Below are positions 1 through 8,813 of a DNA stretch of 64,000 bases, in pieces. The translations under genes were made by a program, and so were the position numbers. The DNA is from Lysobacter alkalisoli (GTDB lineage Bacteria > Pseudomonadota > Gammaproteobacteria > Xanthomonadales > Xanthomonadaceae), in assembly GCF_006547045.1 (NCBI RefSeq), contig NZ_CP041242.1, positions 3,172,001-3,236,000 on the forward strand, given 5' to 3'. The notes below the pieces were generated by a model. That model searched no databases. It was not told the origin of the DNA and saw nothing but the letters and a program-made list of their open reading frames with translations. Numbering within the stretch: position 1 is the stretch's first letter; each line of letters opens with the position of its first letter.

Positions 1-34
1 CTTCCGCGCATTCGGGGAAGTCGCACGTCGATGA
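1..34 (+). CDS. C-terminal tail of an upstream gene (cut by window edge)
   Basis: A reading frame open from the left edge ends at TGA (32-34), with last residues FRAFGEVARR. Its stop overlaps the ATG of the next gene in an ATGA arrangement, which is typical of translational coupling. In related bacteria the ATP-grasp ligase that follows often sits next to a membrane protein with an inactive transglutaminase domain, so that is the likely identity. Only ten residues are visible and nothing in them proves it. Confidence 0.4.
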   Translation, partial: FRAFGEVARR

Positions 35-978
35 GCTGGTTCGTGCCGCCGTGGAAGTTGCGCGAGGCCGGTGTGCTCAGCCTCAACGCGCGCAACGCGC
101 TGTACATCGCCGAAGGCAATCCACGCCGGCTGTATCCGCGCGTCGACGACAAACTGCTGACCAAGCAGCTGGCGCTGGACGCCGGCATGGCGGTGCCGGA
201 CCTGTACGGGGTGGTGTCGAACTACCACGATGCACGGCGCTTCGAACGCATCCTCGATGGCCACGACGACTTCGTCATCAAGCCCGCCCGCGGCGCCGGC
301 GGCGACGGTATCGTGGTGGTCACCGCCCGGCTCGGCGAGGGCTTCCTGAAAATCAACGGCGCACGCCTGTCCCGCGACGACATCGTCCACCACCTCGGCA
401 ACATCCTGTCCGGGATGTACAGCTTCGGCGGCCGCCCGGACCAGGCGATGGTCGAGTACCGGGTACAGCCGGACGACGTGTTCGCCGCGATCTCCCACCT
501 CGGCGTGCCCGACGTGCGGGTGATCGTGCACCGGGGCTTTCCGGTGCTGGCGATGCTGCGTCTGCCGACGCGGGTATCCGGCGGCAAGGCCAACCTGCAC
601 CAGGGCGCGGTCGGTACCGGCATCGACATCGCCACCGGGCTGACCGCGCATGGCGTCTGGCACGAGGACAGCATCGACCGCCATCCGGACACGATGCAGC
701 CTCTCAGTGGCATCACGATCCCGGGCTGGCAACGGATTCTGGAACTGTCGGCGCGCGGCTACGAACTGACCGGCCTGGGTTACCTGGGCGTCGACATCGT
801 GATCGATCGCACCCATGGTCCGCTGATTCTCGAACTCAATGCCCGCCCCGGGCTGTCGATCCAGATCGCCAACCGCCGCGGCCTGCGCAGCCGGCTGGAG
901 CTGATCGACCGCGAAGGCGGCAAGGATCTCGACTTCGCTGCGCGTGCCGCTTTCGTTCGTGAACGCTTCGCGGCCTAA
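31..978 (+). CDS. alpha-L-glutamate ligase-like ATP-grasp protein
   Basis: A 315-aa protein of the RimK-related ATP-grasp group, which joins an amino acid to a carboxylate using ATP. The N-terminus (LNARNALYIAEGN, then YPRVDDKLLTK) and the ATP-grasp core (FVIKPARGAGGDGIVV near residue 83, VDIVIDRTHGPLILELNARPG near residue 250) match the family from end to end, so the gene is complete and the ATG at 31 is the natural start. That start overlaps the upstream stop by ATGA. Its end overlaps the convergent antiporter gene by 4 bp. The acceptor substrate is not known for this subfamily, and modification of a protein or peptide is only an inference from RimK. Confidence 0.85.
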   Translation: MSWFVPPWKLREAGVLSLNARNALYIAEGNPRRLYPRVDDKLLTKQLALDAGMAVPDLYGVVSNYHDARRFERILDGHDDFVIKPARGAGGDGIVVVTARLGEGFLKINGARLSRDDIVHHLGNILSGMYSFGGRPDQAMVEYRVQPDDVFAAISHLGVPDVRVIVHRGFPVLAMLRLPTRVSGGKANLHQGAVGTGIDIATGLTAHGVWHEDSIDRHPDTMQPLSGITIPGWQRILELSARGYELTGLGYLGVDIVIDRTHGPLILELNARPGLSIQIANRRGLRSRLELIDREGGKDLDFAARAAFVRERFAA

Positions 979-1928
979 CTGTTCAGGAACAGCAGTTCCA
1001 GCGCCACCCAGCCGGCGAATGCCGCCACCAGTACCCCGCCCTCGCCGCGGCTGAGGCGCAGGTCGCCACGCAGCATCGGCACCAGCATCAGCGCGATCAG
1101 CAGCGCCGCCGGCAACTCGAAGCGGATGAACGAGACCGGTATCGGCACCGGCCGCCACAGCGCCATGCCACCAACGATGACGAACAGGTTGAACAGGCTG
1201 GAGCCGATCACATGACCGGCCACCATCTCGCCCTGCCCGCGCCGCGCTGCGACTACCGCCGCGGCCATTTCCGGCAGGGCGGTGGCGATCGCGACCGGCA
1301 GCAGGCCGGTCAGCAACGGCGTCAGGCCCATGGCCGAGCCCAGCACCAGCCCGTGCCGGATCACCAGCACGGCGCCGAAATACATCAGCACCGCCGCAAT
1401 CGCCAGCCGTATCAGATTCAGGTCGAGCCCGGTCCGGGTTTGCGCATAGGCGGCGATCGCATCCTGCAGTTCCGGAGCTTCGCGACGGGTACGGGCGATG
1501 GCGAACGCGAGCACGGCGACAAAGGCGACCAGCAGGAGCAGCCCATCGATCCGTCCCAACGACCCGTCGAGGCCAAGCCCGATTACCGCCAGCGTGCCAA
1601 GCAGCAGCAGGAGCAGCAGCGGCGACAACGCACGCCAACGCACCAGCAACGGTGCCGCCAGTGCAGCCGCGCCGAGGGTCAGGCCGAAATTGACGATATT
1701 GCTGCCGACTGCGTTGCCCAGCGCCAGTCCCGGTTGCCCCTCCAGCATGGCCCGGAGATTGACCGCCAGCTCCGGCAGCGAAGTGCCGAACGCGACCAGG
1801 ACCAGTCCGGCCACGAACGGCGAGGCGCCAAACCGCCGGGCCAGCCCGGAGGCGCCCTTGACCACGGAATCGCCGCCCAGCGCGAGCAGAACCAGGCCGA
1901 GGACGAACCACAAAATGGCAGCAGGCAT
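975..1928 (-). CDS. calcium/sodium antiporter (CaCA family, YrbG-like)
   Basis: A 317-aa inner-membrane protein made of two inverted halves, each carrying an alpha repeat. The first repeat reads FGTSLPELAVN with GNAVGSNIVNFG (residues about 47-80). The second reads ATALPEMAAAVV with GHVIGSSLFNLF (about 215-245). These acidic repeats coordinate the exchanged cations in the CaCA family. About ten hydrophobic segments fill the rest. The length is normal. The gene is convergent with the ligase gene. Exchange of Ca2+ for Na+ is the family expectation; the true ion specificity is unproven. Confidence 0.9.
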   Translation of the reverse strand: MPAAILWFVLGLVLLALGGDSVVKGASGLARRFGASPFVAGLVLVAFGTSLPELAVNLRAMLEGQPGLALGNAVGSNIVNFGLTLGAAALAAPLLVRWRALSPLLLLLLLGTLAVIGLGLDGSLGRIDGLLLLVAFVAVLAFAIARTRREAPELQDAIAAYAQTRTGLDLNLIRLAIAAVLMYFGAVLVIRHGLVLGSAMGLTPLLTGLLPVAIATALPEMAAAVVAARRGQGEMVAGHVIGSSLFNLFVIVGGMALWRPVPIPVSFIRFELPAALLIALMLVPMLRGDLRLSRGEGGVLVAAFAGWVALELLFLNS

Positions 1929-2025
1929 ATCGTGCTCCCCTCACCAAGTGACGCGGGCCAGCAACATCTGCCGGCGCAGACTGATAGTCCCGGATCGAGC
2001 CGGCCCGACCGTTCCCCGGCCGGGG

Positions 2026-2769
2026 TTACGAGCAACCTTCGACGTAATCGACCTGCGGCGGCAGGCCCACGCGCCAGCGGCTGACCTGGCCGGCTGCATC
2101 GACCTCGAATACCAGCACGACGTCATCGCTGTCACCGGCCACGCGCAGGTACTGTCCACCCTCAACGTACTTGTGCGGAATGGTTTCGTGGCCGGCATGC
2201 AGCGCGCGCACCTCATCGGCCGGCATTCCGACACGGCCGCCTTGCGGCGCCTCGATAGCGGCATCTGAGATGTCGTAGCGGACGAACCGGCCGCCTTCGA
2301 TCATGAAGGCCGGGCGGGTTTCAGGCGTCTCGCTTTCCGGCCACAGGTAGCGGCAGGCCCCCTCTTCCACGGCACCGCCGGCAGCAACCAGAGACAACCC
2401 ATCACCGCCTGCCGCGTGCATCTCTTCGACGCTCATGCCGAATCGCAGCGGGCCATAGCCATCCCGCCGCGCGAGGGCGGGCTCGCGCACCGACGGCAAC
2501 AGGGCCGCGGCGGTGGCCGGGGGAATGTCCTCGACGGGCTGATCGTCGAACAGGCTCTCATGGACTTCACCGGAGTCGTCGTCCTGCGCGTCGCCGTCGC
2601 CAGGTCCGGCGGCGGTGTCCGCCCCTTCCAGCACCGGCGCAGACGGCTCACCGGCGGTTGTGACCTCGCTCCCCTGCGGCTGGCAGCCCGCCAGCACGGC
2701 AACAGCCAGCGCAAGGGATAAAGCGGTGGCAACAGCCGGGGTACGACAAACGGAAACGACAGGGTCCAT
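2026..2769 (-). CDS. secreted lipoprotein with BLIP-like repeats
   Basis: The third in-frame ATG (2769) is chosen as start because it has a GAGG six bases upstream. Two more ATGs lie up to 33 bp further out. This gives a 247-aa protein with a lipoprotein signal peptide ending in LAGC, then an acidic disordered stretch of about 80 residues. A C-terminal half follows with two similar units, GYGPLRFGMSVEEMHAA and GRVGMPADEVRALH, each followed by beta-rich sequence. That pairing resembles the BLIP/BamE-like fold. It has no operon partner. The function is unknown; an envelope role is inferred from the lipobox only. Confidence 0.65.
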   Translation of the reverse strand: MDPVVSVCRTPAVATALSLALAVAVLAGCQPQGSEVTTAGEPSAPVLEGADTAAGPGDGDAQDDDSGEVHESLFDDQPVEDIPPATAAALLPSVREPALARRDGYGPLRFGMSVEEMHAAGGDGLSLVAAGGAVEEGACRYLWPESETPETRPAFMIEGGRFVRYDISDAAIEAPQGGRVGMPADEVRALHAGHETIPHKYVEGGQYLRVAGDSDDVVLVFEVDAAGQVSRWRVGLPPQVDYVEGCS

Positions 2770-2900
2770 GGACTGCCTCATCAGGGGAGCCCCGGGCTGC
2801 ATCCGGCCCGCGGGGGACTAAAGCCTACCGCATCGGGCCGGCAGGCAGGCGTGAGCCGGACCTGCCTGCCCGGGCATTCGCGGATTCCGCGGGGTGTGCA

Positions 2901-4232
2901 TCAGCCCGGTGGCGTGAAGTGTTTCTCCAGGCCGGCCCAACAAGCCTGGTAGTCGCGCTGGCGATGCGCCGCTTCGACCGCCTGCCGGGTCGGCCGGATC
3001 ACCGCGCGCGTCTCGAACATGAAAGCCATGGTGTCGGCGATCACGTCCGGCTTCGACAGATCGGCGCTGCTGGCCTTGTCGAAGGTTTCCGCATCCGGGC
3101 CGTGTCCGGTCATCGAGTTGTGCAGCGAGGCGCCGCCGGGCACGAAGCCCTCGGCCTTGGCGTCGTAGGCGCCGTGGATCAGGCCCATGAACTCGCTGGC
3201 GATGTTGCGATGAAACCACGGCGGCCGGAACGTGTCCTGCGCCACCAGCCAGCGCGGCGGGAAGATCACGAAGTCCAGGTTGCTGGTGCCGGGGGTATCG
3301 CTGGGCGAATGCAGCACCAGGAAGATCGACGGGTCGGGATGGTCGAAGCTGATCGAGCCGATGGTGTTGAAGCGGCGCAGGTCGTACTTGTACGGCGCGT
3401 AGTTGCCGTGCCAGCCGACCACGTCGAGCGGCGAATGGCCGATCGACGCACGCCACAGGTGGCCCTGGAACTTGGCGATCAGTTCGAAGTTGCCTTGCTT
3501 GTCTTCGTATGCCGCATTCGGGGTCAGGAAATCGCGCGGGTTGGCCAGTCCGTTGCTGCCGATCGGGCCGAGGTCGGGCAGCTTCAGCAGAGCGCCGAAG
3601 TTCTCGCAGACGTAACCGCGTGCCTCGCCGTCGGGGAGCGAGACCGCGAAACGGATGCCGCGCGGCACCACCGCGATCTCCTGCGGCTCGACCTCGAGCA
3701 CGCCCAGCTCGGTAGCGATGTGCAGCCGCCCCTGCTGCGGCACGATCAGCAGTTCGCCGTCGGCGTCGTAGAAATATCGCCCGTCCATGTCGCGATTGGC
3801 CGCGTACAGATGGATGCCGATCCCGTGCTGCGCGGCCGGCGAGCCGTTGCCGGCCATGGTGAACAGGCCGTCGATGAAGTCGGTCGGCCGTTCCGGCGTC
3901 GGCAGGGGATTCCAGCGCATCTGGTCCGGGCTGACCGGACCGTCGCCGAAGTCGTTGTGGAACCTGCCAATGGAAGCCGGGGGCTGCATGCCTGGCGCGC
4001 CCAGATAGCGCTCGAACGAGCCGTGCACCGCCGCCGGGCGGATCCGATACAGCCAACTGCGGCGGTTCTCGGCTCGAGGCGCGGTGAACGCGGTGCCCGA
4101 CAGCTGCTCCGCGTACAACCCGTGCGCGACCCGCTGCGGCGAATTGCGCCCGACCGGCAGGGTGCCGGACAGCGCCTCGGTGGCGAACTCGTTGCCGAAG
4201 CCTGATTGGTAGCCGTTGCTTGCGATTGCCAT
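2901..4232 (-). CDS. hmgA: homogentisate 1,2-dioxygenase
   Basis: This enzyme opens the ring of homogentisate to maleylacetoacetate with Fe2+ and O2 in tyrosine catabolism. The protein is 443 aa from ATG 4232, where homology begins ([16 protein letters not shown]). A GTG at 4262 with a nearby GGAG would add ten unlikely residues. Iron ligands are visible: His and Glu in [13 protein letters not shown], and His in [12 protein letters not shown]. It lies 220 bp downstream of hppD on the same strand. A short REP-like repeat sits just upstream at 4253-4287. Maleylacetoacetate isomerase and fumarylacetoacetase are not in this window. Confidence 0.95.
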   Translation of the reverse strand: MAIASNGYQSGFGNEFATEALSGTLPVGRNSPQRVAHGLYAEQLSGTAFTAPRAENRRSWLYRIRPAAVHGSFERYLGAPGMQPPASIGRFHNDFGDGPVSPDQMRWNPLPTPERPTDFIDGLFTMAGNGSPAAQHGIGIHLYAANRDMDGRYFYDADGELLIVPQQGRLHIATELGVLEVEPQEIAVVPRGIRFAVSLPDGEARGYVCENFGALLKLPDLGPIGSNGLANPRDFLTPNAAYEDKQGNFELIAKFQGHLWRASIGHSPLDVVGWHGNYAPYKYDLRRFNTIGSISFDHPDPSIFLVLHSPSDTPGTSNLDFVIFPPRWLVAQDTFRPPWFHRNIASEFMGLIHGAYDAKAEGFVPGGASLHNSMTGHGPDAETFDKASSADLSKPDVIADTMAFMFETRAVIRPTRQAVEAAHRQRDYQACWAGLEKHFTPPG

Positions 4233-4252
4233 GTTGAAAACACCGCTTGAAT

Positions 4253-4287
4253 CCCCTCTCACTCCGGGAGAGGGGTTGGGGTGAGGG
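4253..4287. repeat. REP-like GC-rich repeat upstream of hmgA
   Basis: The segment contains cccctct and agagggg arms around actccggg-type sequence, followed by ttggggtgaggg. On the minus strand it reads ccctcaccccaacccctct, the same string found at 25552-25570 inside the E2 gene. This kind of sequence is commonly scattered in Xanthomonadaceae genomes. Confidence 0.6.
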
Positions 4288-4452
4288 TCTGGCGGCCAGC
4301 GAAGTTGAAGATCGCCCCAACCACCGCTTCCGTTTGGTTCAAAGCATCGTTGTCAGAACCGCATTACCGTGATCCCCTGGGATTCCAAACAGTCGGTACG
4401 CGCTGCATCCACCTCGGGATCGTGCTGCGAACCATCCAGAAGGCGGCGCCGA

Positions 4453-5547
4453 TTACAGCACGCCGCGCTTCATCTGGTCGCGCTCGATGCTCTCGAACAG
4501 GGCCTGGAAGTTGCCCTCGCCGAAGCCCTCGTTGCCCTTGCGCTGGATGATCTCGAAGAAGATCGGACCGATCGCGTTCTGGGTGAAGATCTGCAGCAGC
4601 TTGCGTTGCTGGGTCTCCGGGTCGGCGTCGATCAGGATCTTGTTCTTCGCCAGCCTCGGCACGTCCTCGCCGTGGTCGGGAATACGCTGGTCGATCACCT
4701 CGAAGTAGGTGTCCGGAGTATCGAGGAACTCCACGCCCTGCGCGCGCATCGCCTCGACGGTGGTGTAGATGTCGTCGGTGAAGCAGGCGATGTGCTGGAT
4801 GCCCTCGCCCTTGTAGGCATCGAGGTACTCGTTGATCTGGCTCTTGGGGTCATTGGACTCGTTGAGCGGGATGCGGACGATGCCGTCCGGCGCGGTCATC
4901 GCCTTCGACACCAGACCGGTCTTTGCGCCCTTGATGTCGAAGTAGCGGATCTCGCGGAAGTTGAACAGCTTCTCGTAGTAGTCCGACCACTTCTGCATGT
5001 TGCCGAAGTACAGGTTGTGGGTCAGGTGGTCGATGAAGGTCAGGCCGAAACCGGCCGGATTCGGGTCGGCACCTTCGATCGCCTCGTAGTCGCCGTCGTA
5101 GATGCTGCCCTTGTCGCCGTACCTGTCGACCAGGTACAGCATGCAGTCGCCAATGCCCTTGACCACCGGCGCGTCGACGGCCTTGCTGTCGGCTTTGTCG
5201 GTGATCGCCTCGCCGCCGTTGCCGACCACGGTGTCGAACACCTTGCCGGCCGGTTCCTTGAAGCGGATCGCGAAGCCGCAGGCGCTCGGGCCGTGCTTGG
5301 CGGCGAAGTCGGCGGCGAAACCGTCCGGATCTTCGTTGACCAGGAAGTTGACACCGCCCTGCCGATACACCGTAATCGGACGGCGCTTGTGGCGCAGCAC
5401 GGCCGTGAAGCCCAGCTTGCGGAAATAGTCGTGCAGGGATCCAGCCTGGCCTTGCGGCGCGGCGAACTCGACGAACTCGAAGCCATCGATGCCGAGCGGG
5501 TTCTCGAAGGTGGTGACCTGCATGCCAAGGTTGGGTTGGGCGCTCAT
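4453..5547 (-). CDS. hppD: 4-hydroxyphenylpyruvate dioxygenase
   Basis: It converts 4-hydroxyphenylpyruvate to homogentisate, the substrate of the next gene. The protein is 364 aa from ATG 5547, which has AGGAG at a good distance. The frame runs further up but without a better start. It has two VOC-type domains. The three iron ligands are in FIDHLTHNLY, IQHIACFTDDI and PIFFEIIQRKG. It is the first gene of the hppD-hmgA unit and is divergent from the MarR gene, with a palindrome in the shared intergenic region. Control by that MarR protein is inferred. Confidence 0.95.
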   Translation of the reverse strand: MSAQPNLGMQVTTFENPLGIDGFEFVEFAAPQGQAGSLHDYFRKLGFTAVLRHKRRPITVYRQGGVNFLVNEDPDGFAADFAAKHGPSACGFAIRFKEPAGKVFDTVVGNGGEAITDKADSKAVDAPVVKGIGDCMLYLVDRYGDKGSIYDGDYEAIEGADPNPAGFGLTFIDHLTHNLYFGNMQKWSDYYEKLFNFREIRYFDIKGAKTGLVSKAMTAPDGIVRIPLNESNDPKSQINEYLDAYKGEGIQHIACFTDDIYTTVEAMRAQGVEFLDTPDTYFEVIDQRIPDHGEDVPRLAKNKILIDADPETQQRKLLQIFTQNAIGPIFFEIIQRKGNEGFGEGNFQALFESIERDQMKRGVL

Positions 5548-5630
5548 GGGGACTCCTGGGTTCTGCCTGGGTTGCCTGGGATGGCTGGATGGGCGGCGCG
5601 CACTGTCGCGCTTCATAATCACCCTTTATA

Positions 5631-5644
5631 GTTTCAAATGAAAC
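5631..5644. promoter_or_regulatory. palindromic operator between hppD and marR
   Basis: The sequence gtttca-aa-tgaaac is a perfect inverted repeat with a 2-bp centre in the 120-bp gap between hppD and the MarR gene. MarR proteins bind short palindromes of this sort and often control a divergent catabolic operon as well as themselves. The upstream ATG at 5638 lies inside the palindrome, which argues that the MarR start is the later ATG at 5668. Confidence 0.6.
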
Positions 5645-5667
5645 CATACGCAAGGCCATCGTACGCA

Positions 5668-6201
5668 ATGAACACGTCCAAGCCGGCAACCAAGCCCCCG
5701 CAGGGCCGCGGCCCCACCCGCCCTGGTCACGCCCAATTGGGTCACGCCCAATTGGATCTCGAGCATTTCCTGCCCTACCGCCTGTCGGTGCTGTCGAACC
5801 GGGTCAGCTCGGCGATCGCGCAGGTCTATTCGCAGCGCTTCGCCCTCAGCATCACCGAATGGCGGGTCATGGCCGTGCTCGGCCGCTACCCGGACCTGTC
5901 GGCCAACGCGGTCGCCCAGCGCACCGCGATGGACAAGGTCGCGGTAAGCCGGGCGGTTTCGCGGCTGGTCGAAGCCGGACGGCTGGAGCGCGAGATGCAC
6001 GACGACGACCGCCGCCGCTCGGTGCTGCGCCTGAGCGAGGACGGCTACAGGATCTACGACGAGATCGTGCCGCTGGCGCTGGACTTCGAGCGGCGCCTGC
6101 TCGGCGGCATCGGCGAGGACGAGCGCACGGCGCTGTTCAACCTGCTCGACCGCCTCGACGAACTGGAGCTGCAGGCCGAAGCCGACGCAGCCGGAGGTTG
6201 A
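5668..6201 (+). CDS. MarR-family regulator of tyrosine catabolism
   Basis: A 177-aa winged-helix regulator. The core runs from LEHFLPYRLSVLSNRVSSAI through ITEWRVMAVLGRYP, the recognition helix AMDKVAVSRAVSRLVEAG, and the wing LEREMHDDDRRRSVLRLSEDG. The N-terminal extension contains GHAQL twice, from a 15-bp tandem duplication at 5732-5761. Start 5668 is preferred to 5638 because the earlier ATG overlaps the operator palindrome. The divergent position relative to hppD suggests repression of hppD-hmgA and itself, relieved by a pathway intermediate (inference). Confidence 0.85.
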   Translation: MNTSKPATKPPQGRGPTRPGHAQLGHAQLDLEHFLPYRLSVLSNRVSSAIAQVYSQRFALSITEWRVMAVLGRYPDLSANAVAQRTAMDKVAVSRAVSRLVEAGRLEREMHDDDRRRSVLRLSEDGYRIYDEIVPLALDFERRLLGGIGEDERTALFNLLDRLDELELQAEADAAGG

Positions 6202-6272
6202 AGGCACCGGTACTGCTTCCCGGCCGCTGAGACTGGGCCAGCCTGCAAACCACCCACACCCGATACAACGAA

Positions 6273-6297
6273 GAACGGCGGCCCAAGGCCGCCGTTC
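6273..6297. terminator. hairpin between convergent genes
   Basis: Perfect 11-bp stem (gaacggcggcc / ggccgccgttc) with a 3-nt loop, between the ends of the MarR gene (+) and the transporter (-). There is no clear T-run on either side, so it is a plausible but not classical bidirectional terminator. Confidence 0.5.
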
Positions 6298-6356
6298 TCG
6301 ATTCGATGACCACCCGTCGCCACCCGTACCCGCGATGCGGGCACGGGTGTGGATCG

Positions 6357-7955
6357 TCACTTCAGTTCTTCTTCCGGATGCATGCCGGCAGCGGCCGGTT
6401 CTGCAAGTTCGCCCACACCGGCAAGCGCGGGGTTGTCATCCTTGAGCGTGTCCAGGTGCATCAGCTTGCGGATCAGCGGCGCCACGATCATGAAGCCGAC
6501 ACCCACCGCCACCGCGACCCAGCCGACCGTGGTGTACACCTCCAGCACCACCTGCTGGGCGGCATCCTCGCCGGACGCGGCTTCCGAACCCGTCGCAGCC
6601 GCGATCAATCCGGCGACGAAGTTGCCCGTGGCCGACGCGAAGAACCAGCAGCCCATGATCAGACTGGCAAGGTGCGCGGGCGCCAACCGGTTCATCGCCG
6701 ACAGCCCAACCGGCGACAGGCACAACTCGCCGGTGGTGTGCAGCAGGTAGATCAGGAAGATGAAGAGCACCGGCGTCATGTTGCCGGTGGCGACACCCGC
6801 TGCGCCGGCCACCAGCACCAGGAAACCGAAGCCAAGCTGGATCATGGCCAGTCCGAACTTCGCCGGTGCGGGCGGCTCCAGCCCCCGCTTGCCCAGCCAC
6901 GTCCACAGCATCGCGAAGAACGGCGCCAGCAGGATGATGTACATCGCGTTGATCGACTGGAACATCGAAGCCGGCACGTCCCAGCCCAGCATGTTGCGGT
7001 CCACGTAGCGGTCGGTATAGAGGTTCAGCGACGAGCCGGCCTGTTCGAACAACGACCAGAACAGCACCGAACCGATCATCAGGATCATCGCCGCGAAGAT
7101 GCGATCGCGCGCATGGCGGTCGAGCTTGGTCACCGCCGTCCAGATCACGTATGCCAGCAGCACGATGCCGCTGACGAACAGCGCCCAGCCCACAACCTTC
7201 TGGTTCTGCACCATCCACCAGCAGGCAACGACGACGAGGATGCCGAAACCGTAGAGCAGCCATTCGAACGGGATGCCCGCGATGCGTTCGCGCAGCTTGG
7301 CCGGCGCCCTGGACTCACCGCGCCCCTGCAGCAACGGCTTTCCGATCACGAACACGATCAGGCCCAGCAACATGCCGACGCCGGCGGCGCCGAAGCCGTA
7401 CTTCCAGCCGTACACCTCACCCAGGTAGCCGCACAGCAGCGAACCGAGGAAGGCGCCGAGGTTGATGCCCATGTAGAAGATCGTGTACGCACCATCGCGG
7501 CGCACGTCGGTGCGCGGATACAGCTGCCCCACCATCACCGAGATGTTGGCCTTGAGGAAGCCCGAGCCGACGATGATGAAGGCCAGCGCCAGCCAGAACG
7601 CATCGAGCGCGGGACTGCCCTGCCCACCATCGCCTTCGAAGCCCATCAGGAAGTGGCCGATGGTCAACAGCACCGCGCCATACAACACCGCCTTGCGTTG
7701 CCCCAGGTACTTGTCGGCCAGGTAGCCGCCGATCACCGGGGTGATGTAGACCAGCGCGGTATAGGCGCCGTACACCACCGAAGCTTCGCCGTCGGAAAAC
7801 AACCAGTGCTTGGTCAGGTACAGGACCAGCAGCGCGCGCATGCCGTAGTAGGAGAAACGCTCCCACATTTCGGCGAAGAACAGCATGAACAGGCCGCGTG
7901 GATGGCCGAGAAGGGTCTTGCCTTCCTCGCCGACGGAACCGGGTGTGGAACTCAT
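6357..7955 (-). CDS. POT/PTR family proton-coupled oligopeptide transporter
   Basis: A 532-aa MFS protein from ATG 7955, with AGGAG about 11 nt upstream. Family signatures: EMWERFSYYGMRALL at the start (ExxERFxYYG, proton coupling), GYLADKYLGQRKA, FYMGINLGAFLGSLLCGY, and TTGELCLSPVGLS late in the protein. It imports di- and tripeptides with protons at the inner membrane. The length is slightly above the usual 460-500 aa. The frame continues upstream of 7955 but without family sequence. Substrate range is not deducible. Confidence 0.9.
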   Translation of the reverse strand: MSSTPGSVGEEGKTLLGHPRGLFMLFFAEMWERFSYYGMRALLVLYLTKHWLFSDGEASVVYGAYTALVYITPVIGGYLADKYLGQRKAVLYGAVLLTIGHFLMGFEGDGGQGSPALDAFWLALAFIIVGSGFLKANISVMVGQLYPRTDVRRDGAYTIFYMGINLGAFLGSLLCGYLGEVYGWKYGFGAAGVGMLLGLIVFVIGKPLLQGRGESRAPAKLRERIAGIPFEWLLYGFGILVVVACWWMVQNQKVVGWALFVSGIVLLAYVIWTAVTKLDRHARDRIFAAMILMIGSVLFWSLFEQAGSSLNLYTDRYVDRNMLGWDVPASMFQSINAMYIILLAPFFAMLWTWLGKRGLEPPAPAKFGLAMIQLGFGFLVLVAGAAGVATGNMTPVLFIFLIYLLHTTGELCLSPVGLSAMNRLAPAHLASLIMGCWFFASATGNFVAGLIAAATGSEAASGEDAAQQVVLEVYTTVGWVAVAVGVGFMIVAPLIRKLMHLDTLKDDNPALAGVGELAEPAAAGMHPEEELK

Positions 7956-8004
7956 GTGTGGTGGACTCCTGCGGGCCACGGATAGCCCTGGGCAGACGGA
8001 TCGG

Positions 8005-8030
8005 ACGCCCCCGGCCGGAACCGGGGGCGT
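8005..8030. other. 10-bp perfect hairpin in the leader of the POT gene
   Basis: The arms acgcccccgg and ccgggggcgt are separated by 6 nt, about 50-75 bp upstream of the POT start. On the minus strand it is preceded, not followed, by a short T-run. It could be a leader structure or a terminator reading the other way. No function is shown. Confidence 0.35.
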
Positions 8031-8201
8031 GAAAACGACCGCAAGGTGTAACCGCTGCGACTCGGCGGAGTCAAACCGGCGGCGTATTGCGGCAGTGCAG
8101 CATTTCCCTCGGGCAGTCGTATCGGATGTCCGGTCACGGGTCGGTTTCCTGTTCTGGATGGACACAAGCCCGTCGTACGCCGGGCGGCAAGGAGACACCC
8201 C

Positions 8202-8813
8202 ATGCCCGCATACTGCCCGTCCATCTCCCGCAGCCTGCTGGTCGGCCTGCTGGTCGCCTGCGCCGCCTGTTCCCGCGGCAGCGACGCGTCGGATAGCGCG
8301 ATCGGAGTCGATGCGGACCTCGCTCACCTGATCGCCCAGCCAGACCCGGCCGAAGCCGCGGTGGCCGCGGCACCCGACACCGGCCCCGACCCGACGCTGA
8401 TCGACCCCTGCGCGCTGGTCACCCAGGAAGAGGCGGAGGCGATCGTCAAGCTGCGTCTCGATACGCCGCAGTCGTTCAACCTCGGCTCGGTCCGGCCCAG
8501 CTGTGTCTACCCCGGCTTCCCGGCCGGACCGGTGGCCAAGGTCGATGTCGCGATCGGCGAAGGCGCGCAGACGCTGGTCGCCACCGACCGCCGGCTCAAC
8601 GAGCGCGACCCCGACGCCTTCACCGCCATCGACGACCTCGGCGACGAGGGCTGGCTGCGCCGCAGCACGGTCTATTTCCGTCGTGGCGAGACCTGGATCG
8701 TGGTCGGCGCAGTCCGTCTGATCGACGAGACGCTGCTGCACGAACCGCTGGTCGCCGCGGCGCGTTCCGCCGACGCCCGGCTGCTGGCCGGGGAGGCCGA
8801 GCACCGGCCGTGA
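8202..8813 (+). CDS. lipoprotein, DUF3558-like
   Basis: A 203-aa protein with a strong ribosome site (aaggaga, 6 nt before ATG). The signal peptide ends in VACAAC, a lipobox. The mature part has an Ala/Pro/Asp linker, then DPCALVTQEEAEAIV and a second Cys in PSCVYPGFP. That layout resembles small lipoproteins of the DUF3558 type. A similar layout recurs in the protein at 14619-15137. Its stop overlaps the GTG start of the next gene (GTGA), so the two are probably translated together. Function unknown. Confidence 0.7.
   Translation: MPAYCPSISRSLLVGLLVACAACSRGSDASDSAIGVDADLAHLIAQPDPAEAAVAAAPDTGPDPTLIDPCALVTQEEAEAIVKLRLDTPQSFNLGSVRPSCVYPGFPAGPVAKVDVAIGEGAQTLVATDRRLNERDPDAFTAIDDLGDEGWLRRSTVYFRRGETWIVVGAVRLIDETLLHEPLVAAARSADARLLAGEAEHRP

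Noticed and set aside
1212-2084. Long plus-strand frame over the antiporter gene
   Set aside because: Gln/Arg-rich composition is typical of the reverse of a GC-rich gene; no start signal or family. The same holds for the other long antisense frames (for example 4369-5631, 6306-7985, 16003-18018, 52258-54219).
5638-5667. Earlier MarR start at ATG 5638
   Set aside because: It lies inside the operator-like palindrome, has no ribosome site, and the added residues are not family-like.
6273-6297. Second MarR operator
   Set aside because: It is a long GC-only hairpin between gene ends and does not resemble the gtttca palindrome; a terminator is simpler.
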